From JBDSRX01 sp047445235 (lineage in GTDB: Bacteria; Patescibacteriota; Dojkabacteria; J137): a stretch of DNA of 7,450 bases. Below are positions 4,618 through 7,450 of this stretch, one piece after another. Within the stretch, counting starts at the first letter, position 1. Each line of letters starts with the position of its first letter. Position numbers and translations under genes: made by a program. A model generated the notes under the pieces. It did no database searches. It had not been told where the DNA came from and saw nothing but the letters and a program-made list of their open reading frames with translations. The stretch covers positions 1-7,450 of the forward strand of contig JBLGEO010000003.1 of assembly GCA_047445235.1 (NCBI GenBank). Direction: 5' to 3'.

Positions 4618-6501
4618 TTAGTTTCTTATTGCTTCTACTGGACTTACTCTAGATGCTTGTTCTGATGGCCATAATGAAGCAAATAAAGTAACAATTAGTA
4701 ATACTCCTGCATAAGCTAGAATACTCATATAGGCAATATTCATAAAGTCTGATTGGGAAACTGATCCAGTTAAAGTTAATATTCCGCCAACGGTTGAGTT
4801 TATAAATGTTTGAGCAGAGTTCATTATTGGACCACTAAGTAGTAGTGTTGCTCCAACTCCTATAATAGCTCCAACGACCATTGAAATTAATATATAGATA
4901 AAGGACTGCACAATAAATATAACTCTAATACCCATTCTTGTACTTCCAATAGCTCTAAATATTCCAATCTCTTTTCTAGATTCTGAAACGAATTTAGACA
5001 TGTTTAAAAGTATAAATAGTGCTGCTACAACCATAAAAGCAACTGTTGCAACATTTAGTGCTGTAAATAGAGTGCTTTGTAGTTTTTTAAACTCTTGTGA
5101 CTTGCTGTTATCTCTATATGTGTATCCCTTTGCGTTTAGATCTGTAACAACCTGAGTTAGGTTATTTGTACTATTAACTTTAATTAATATTGTTGTACTT
5201 TCTAAAGGTAAAGCTTTTGTTAAGTCAAAGTCTTTCTTTTCTCCAGTTACTTCATTTGTAGTTCTATCTGTTGTTACAACTAGACCTGGAATGTTGTAAC
5301 CAGTTGTTGCTCCAGCAAAGTTAATACTAAAGTTTGCAGTTGGAGCAGCTTCTCCTCTTGTAAATGTTCTACCAGAATTAGTAGAGTTAAAGTCATTTTG
5401 TTGTTGATTTAACTGTCTTCTAAACCCTTGGAATAATCCATTTGTCGCATCGTTTTTTAATGTAATGCCGTCAAATACTAAACCTTTGTACTGACTATTT
5501 AAGTCTGTAGTTGCAATTGCAGTAGTGTTTCTTGCACCTAATTCGTTCTTTAAGTAATCTTGCAAGACTTTGTCTGCAAATGTGCTTGGAACATAAGATT
5601 TTGTTTTATCTGAACCTTCTATTATTCCAACAACTACAAATTTGTAAGTTAAAGGAGTAGAAATCTTTGTATAGTCCCAATATTTAGAAATATCTGTTTG
5701 TCTAGTTGCTGTTTCTGTGGCGATTGTATCTGCTGTCTTTTTTGCAAATGTAATTCCACTAGCAGAAGCCGTTTGAGTATAGTCTTGTATTGAATCCAAT
5801 CCACCAAAATTAATTGTGATAGTTTTACCAATTAGATCGTCCTTACTATAAGTCAGTGCTTTAGTTTTACTAGGATTTTGTGAAGCAATTGGATCTGTAG
5901 CAGCAGCTCCAGCTGCTGGTGGACCTGAATTTCTTAATGCAGATAAATCTACTGTGATTGAATCTTTACCATTCCATTCTTCATAAATTTCTTTAAAGTC
6001 GTTAGCGTTTAAAATAATAGGAATTGCATCTCCTTCTTTGTATGTAAAATTTGAGTTAGTGTAAATACCTGCATATTTTTCTTCTAATCCAGCTAAACTG
6101 CTTATAGAAAAAGTTGAAGTTCCAATTGCATCCGATGTAGAAACTTTACTAATTGGAACAGTTGTTACTAAACTTGATTGTTCTACATTGTTAACAGTAT
6201 CAATAGCTGTTGTGTCCGCAGCAGTGTATCCAGTATCCTGAGTACTAGAATCTAAACTGATTGTTTGGAATCCACCACCACCGCCAGTTGAACTCTTATT
6301 AAGTTCTATAACTTGGTTTTGTGAATCTATACTACTAAAAACACTCTTTTCTGCAACATTAATAACATTTGTAATTTCGCTGGATGCAAATACAAGAAGT
6401 GCAAACATTAAGGCGATTGGGACTATTACAAAAAGTGATTTCCCTTTATTAAACTTAACTTTTTTGAAAGCCAGTTTGATAGTTTGATTTAGACGTATCA
6501 T
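4618..6501 (-). CDS. ABC transporter permease, FtsX/MacB type, with large extracellular domain
   Basis: The chosen start is the ATG at 6501, giving 627 aa; an upstream in-frame GTG at 6537 lies inside a REP-like hairpin and is unlikely. The order is a short basic N-terminus, TM1 at about 23-40, an extracellular region at about 41-477, then TM2 (480-500), TM3 (528-555) and TM4 (588-611). The cytoplasmic loop after TM2 has the FtsX-family pattern ESRKEIGIFRAIGSTRMGI, and the C-terminus ends in the typical PVEAIRN. This is the MacB/LolC/E topology. Such permeases act by mechanotransmission: ATP use in the cytoplasm moves the outer domain. The domain is larger than the usual 200-250 residues, is rich in Thr/Ser/Asn/Ala, and has a run of five glycines close to TM1. 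The ATPase gene lies upstream in the same direction. The substrate is unknown. Confidence 0.88.
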   Translation of the reverse strand: MIRLNQTIKLAFKKVKFNKGKSLFVIVPIALMFALLVFASSEITNVINVAEKSVFSSIDSQNQVIELNKSSTGGGGGFQTISLDSSTQDTGYTAADTTAIDTVNNVEQSSLVTTVPISKVSTSDAIGTSTFSISSLAGLEEKYAGIYTNSNFTYKEGDAIPIILNANDFKEIYEEWNGKDSITVDLSALRNSGPPAAGAAATDPIASQNPSKTKALTYSKDDLIGKTITINFGGLDSIQDYTQTASASGITFAKKTADTIATETATRQTDISKYWDYTKISTPLTYKFVVVGIIEGSDKTKSYVPSTFADKVLQDYLKNELGARNTTAIATTDLNSQYKGLVFDGITLKNDATNGLFQGFRRQLNQQQNDFNSTNSGRTFTRGEAAPTANFSINFAGATTGYNIPGLVVTTDRTTNEVTGEKKDFDLTKALPLESTTILIKVNSTNNLTQVVTDLNAKGYTYRDNSKSQEFKKLQSTLFTALNVATVAFMVVAALFILLNMSKFVSESRKEIGIFRAIGSTRMGIRVIFIVQSFIYILISMVVGAIIGVGATLLLSGPIMNSAQTFINSTVGGILTLTGSVSQSDFMNIAYMSILAYAGVLLIVTLFASLWPSEQASRVSPVEAIRN

Positions 6502-6533
6502 AAACTCTAAATTAATTATTAAATAAAATATTG

Positions 6534-6559
6534 TCACCTTGAGCGGAGTCGAAAGGTGA
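6534..6559. repeat. REP-like hairpin, copy A
   Basis: A 7-bp stem, TCACCTT (6534-6540) with AAGGTGA (6553-6559), encloses the 12-nt loop GAGCGGAGTCGA. The loop closely matches that of copy B read on the opposite strand. From memory, short palindromes built around GAGCGnAGTCGA occur as intergenic repeats in many bacterial genomes; I could not check this. Confidence 0.75.
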
Positions 6560-6575
6560 ATCTCGCTTCATAAAA

Positions 6576-6601
6576 TCATGGTTCGACTACGCTCACCATG
6601 A
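6576..6601. repeat. REP-like hairpin, copy B, inverted
   Basis: A 7-bp stem, TCATGGT (6576-6582) with ACCATGA (6595-6601), encloses a loop that on the - strand reads GAGCGTAGTCGA, one base different from copy A. It is in inverted orientation 16 nt from copy A and starts 7 nt after the ATPase stop codon. The pair sits inside the ABC operon and may stabilise the upstream mRNA part or set the ATPase/permease ratio. Confidence 0.75.
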
Positions 6602-6608
6602 CACGTCT

Positions 6609-7274
6609 CTATATGACTTCCCCATTCTTTAACTTCAGAACATTTTTAAATCTAGCGCTAATGCTTTGATCATGAGTAATAACTACTACACTGACTCCTG
6701 TTTTTGCAATATCATCAAAAATTTCTAAAACTTTTTCTGCACTTTCTTTATCCAAATTTGCAGTAGGCTCATCTGCTAACAGAATTTTTGGTTTGTTAGC
6801 CAAACTTCTTGCAACTGCAACTCTTTGCATTTCTCCACCAGAAAGCTGTTTTGGATAAAAATTTTTTCTTTCACCCAGTCCAACTTGTTTTAGTAAATCT
6901 TCAGAATAACTTTTTGCATGAGACTGTTTCTCTCCTGCAATCAGCATAGGAATCATTACGTTCTCTTGAGCAGTTAAATAGTCCTGCAAGTTAAAAAATT
7001 GAAAGACAAACCCTATTACCTTATTTCTAAATTTAGAAAGATCATTATCGTTCAATTTATTTAAATCACTGCCGTCTATTTTTACTGTTCCTTCTGAAGT
7101 TTTATCTAAGCCTCCAACTAAGTTTAAGAGGGTAGATTTTCCGCTTCCAGATGGGCCTACAATCGCCATACTTTCTCCTTGTGCTAATTTATAGCTCACG
7201 CTTTTTAAAGCAGAAGTGTTATGGTCTCCGTTTTTGTACTTTTTCGTTACCGATTCGATTTCTATAACGTTCAT
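6609..7274 (-). CDS. ABC transporter ATP-binding protein, LolD/MacB/FtsE-like
   Basis: This 221-aa protein has the full length of the LolD/MacB-type ATPase family. All nucleotide-binding motifs are intact: Walker A GPSGSGKST (40-48), Q-loop Q92 in FVFQFFNL, signature LSGGE (144-148), Walker B ILLADE (164-169), D-loop NLD (173-175) and switch His H201 in VITHD. The NLxxxLTAxENV stretch after the Q-loop is typical of this subfamily, which pairs with FtsX-type permeases. As in known systems, two copies would bind two permeases and power export or extraction at the membrane. The ATG start at 7274 is the natural N-terminus (MNVIEIESVTKKY). No Shine-Dalgarno sequence is seen. The permease gene follows after a 107-nt gap holding two REP-like hairpins; upstream is a small membrane protein gene 36 nt away. 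Confidence 0.95.
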   Translation of the reverse strand: MNVIEIESVTKKYKNGDHNTSALKSVSYKLAQGESMAIVGPSGSGKSTLLNLVGGLDKTSEGTVKIDGSDLNKLNDNDLSKFRNKVIGFVFQFFNLQDYLTAQENVMIPMLIAGEKQSHAKSYSEDLLKQVGLGERKNFYPKQLSGGEMQRVAVARSLANKPKILLADEPTANLDKESAEKVLEIFDDIAKTGVSVVVITHDQSISARFKNVLKLKNGEVI

Positions 7275-7310
7275 ATAAAAGTTTTAAAAAATATTTTTTC
7301 TACAGCAGGA

Positions 7311-7450
7311 TCAGTTCCTAAGCCTCTGAAGATTTGGAGTATTATTTAGGAACTGTCCTGGAGTTGGTTTAGTAGCAACTAATACAAGTGTTGCAACTGC
7401 TATCATCAAGTTAATTACTACAAGAGCAATAATACCCATAGCTATCCACT
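7311..7450 (-). CDS. C-terminal end of a membrane protein, or small one-helix protein, at right edge
   Basis: A - strand frame is open from the window edge to a TGA at 7313-7311, giving 45 visible codons. It begins WIAMGIIALVVINLM and continues as one long hydrophobic helix up to about residue 25, then a short polar tail ending LQRLRN. It may be the last helix of a longer membrane protein. It could also be a complete 42-aa protein from the ATG at 7439, where GGA lies a few bases upstream. It is the only stop in TGA here. It lies 36 nt upstream of the ATPase gene in the same direction and may belong to the exporter operon. Confidence 0.5.
   Translation of the reverse strand, partial: WIAMGIIALVVINLMIAVATLVLVATKPTPGQFLNNTPNLQRLRN
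7312..7355. repeat. 10-bp inverted repeat across a stop codon
   Basis: CAGTTCCTAA (7312-7321) and TTAGGAACTG (7346-7355) pair perfectly with a 24-nt spacer. It covers the last codons and the stop codon of the right-edge gene. No U tract follows directly, but the - strand reaches ATATTTTTT about 15 nt later. Confidence 0.5.

Noticed and set aside
5649..5831. A 60-codon - strand frame inside the permease gene
   Set aside because: It is an alternative frame of a clearly coding region with no start signal.
6502..6537. Upstream GTG start adding 12 residues to the permease
   Set aside because: The GTG lies within the REP-like hairpin; the ATG at 6501 gives the usual short basic N-terminus before TM1.
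6534..6601. CRISPR array
   Set aside because: There are only two short palindromic units, in opposite orientation and 16 nt apart; no direct repeat and spacer pattern exists.
7286..7299. Palindrome AAAAAATATTTTTT upstream of the ATPase gene
   Set aside because: Simple A/T runs give such symmetry easily in AT-rich DNA, so no special role is claimed.
7283..7313. TGA read as Gly (alternative code of some candidate phyla)
   Set aside because: Reading through adds only nine codons of unlikely sequence before TAA, and the conserved genes are full length with ordinary Gly codons and no internal TGA.

Overview
The window is AT-rich bacterial DNA with short intergenic gaps and the standard genetic code. 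All full-length genes end in TAA or TAG; only the gene cut by the right edge ends in TGA. Most genes lack a clear Shine-Dalgarno sequence, the tRNA does not encode its CCA end, and many products are small and unfamiliar. This would fit a Candidate Phyla Radiation (Patescibacteria) genome or a similar poorly sampled lineage, but that is inference: no marker in the window fixes the taxon.

Left part (1-1254): the 3' part of a tRNA-Cys(GCA) on the + strand faces a secreted concanavalin A-like protein on the - strand, with a bidirectional terminator between them. The secreted gene has a good sigma70-type promoter with a perfect 12-bp palindrome over the predicted transcription start. Everything after the tRNA is on the - strand.

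Middle left (1255-2439): an unrecognised 167-aa protein and single-strand DNA-binding protein (ssb). A strong hairpin terminator just after ssb is followed by the promoter of the 167-aa gene.

Centre (2440-4530): a tightly packed - strand gene set, read from 4484 down to 2440: a membrane-anchored small protein, a VOC/glyoxalase-fold protein, a small protein-kinase-fold protein lacking the usual catalytic Asp, a 26-codon remnant, and an unrecognised 165-aa protein. The 3' end of the VOC gene (49 bp, perfect) is repeated directly after the kinase-like gene. The kinase-like gene therefore lies between two identical copies, which suggests cassette insertion or duplication. The downstream copy also supplies the only clear Shine-Dalgarno sequence in the window. 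Three of the gene junctions are 1-2 nt (TAATATG or TAAATATG), suggesting translational coupling.

Right part (4533-7450): a two-gene ABC exporter of the MacB/LolCDE type. The ATPase is at 7274-6609 and the four-helix permease, with an extracellular domain of about 435 residues, is at 6501-4618. Between them sit two inverted REP-like hairpins with different but internally complementary stems around a conserved loop. Upstream is the end of a small membrane protein running into the window edge.
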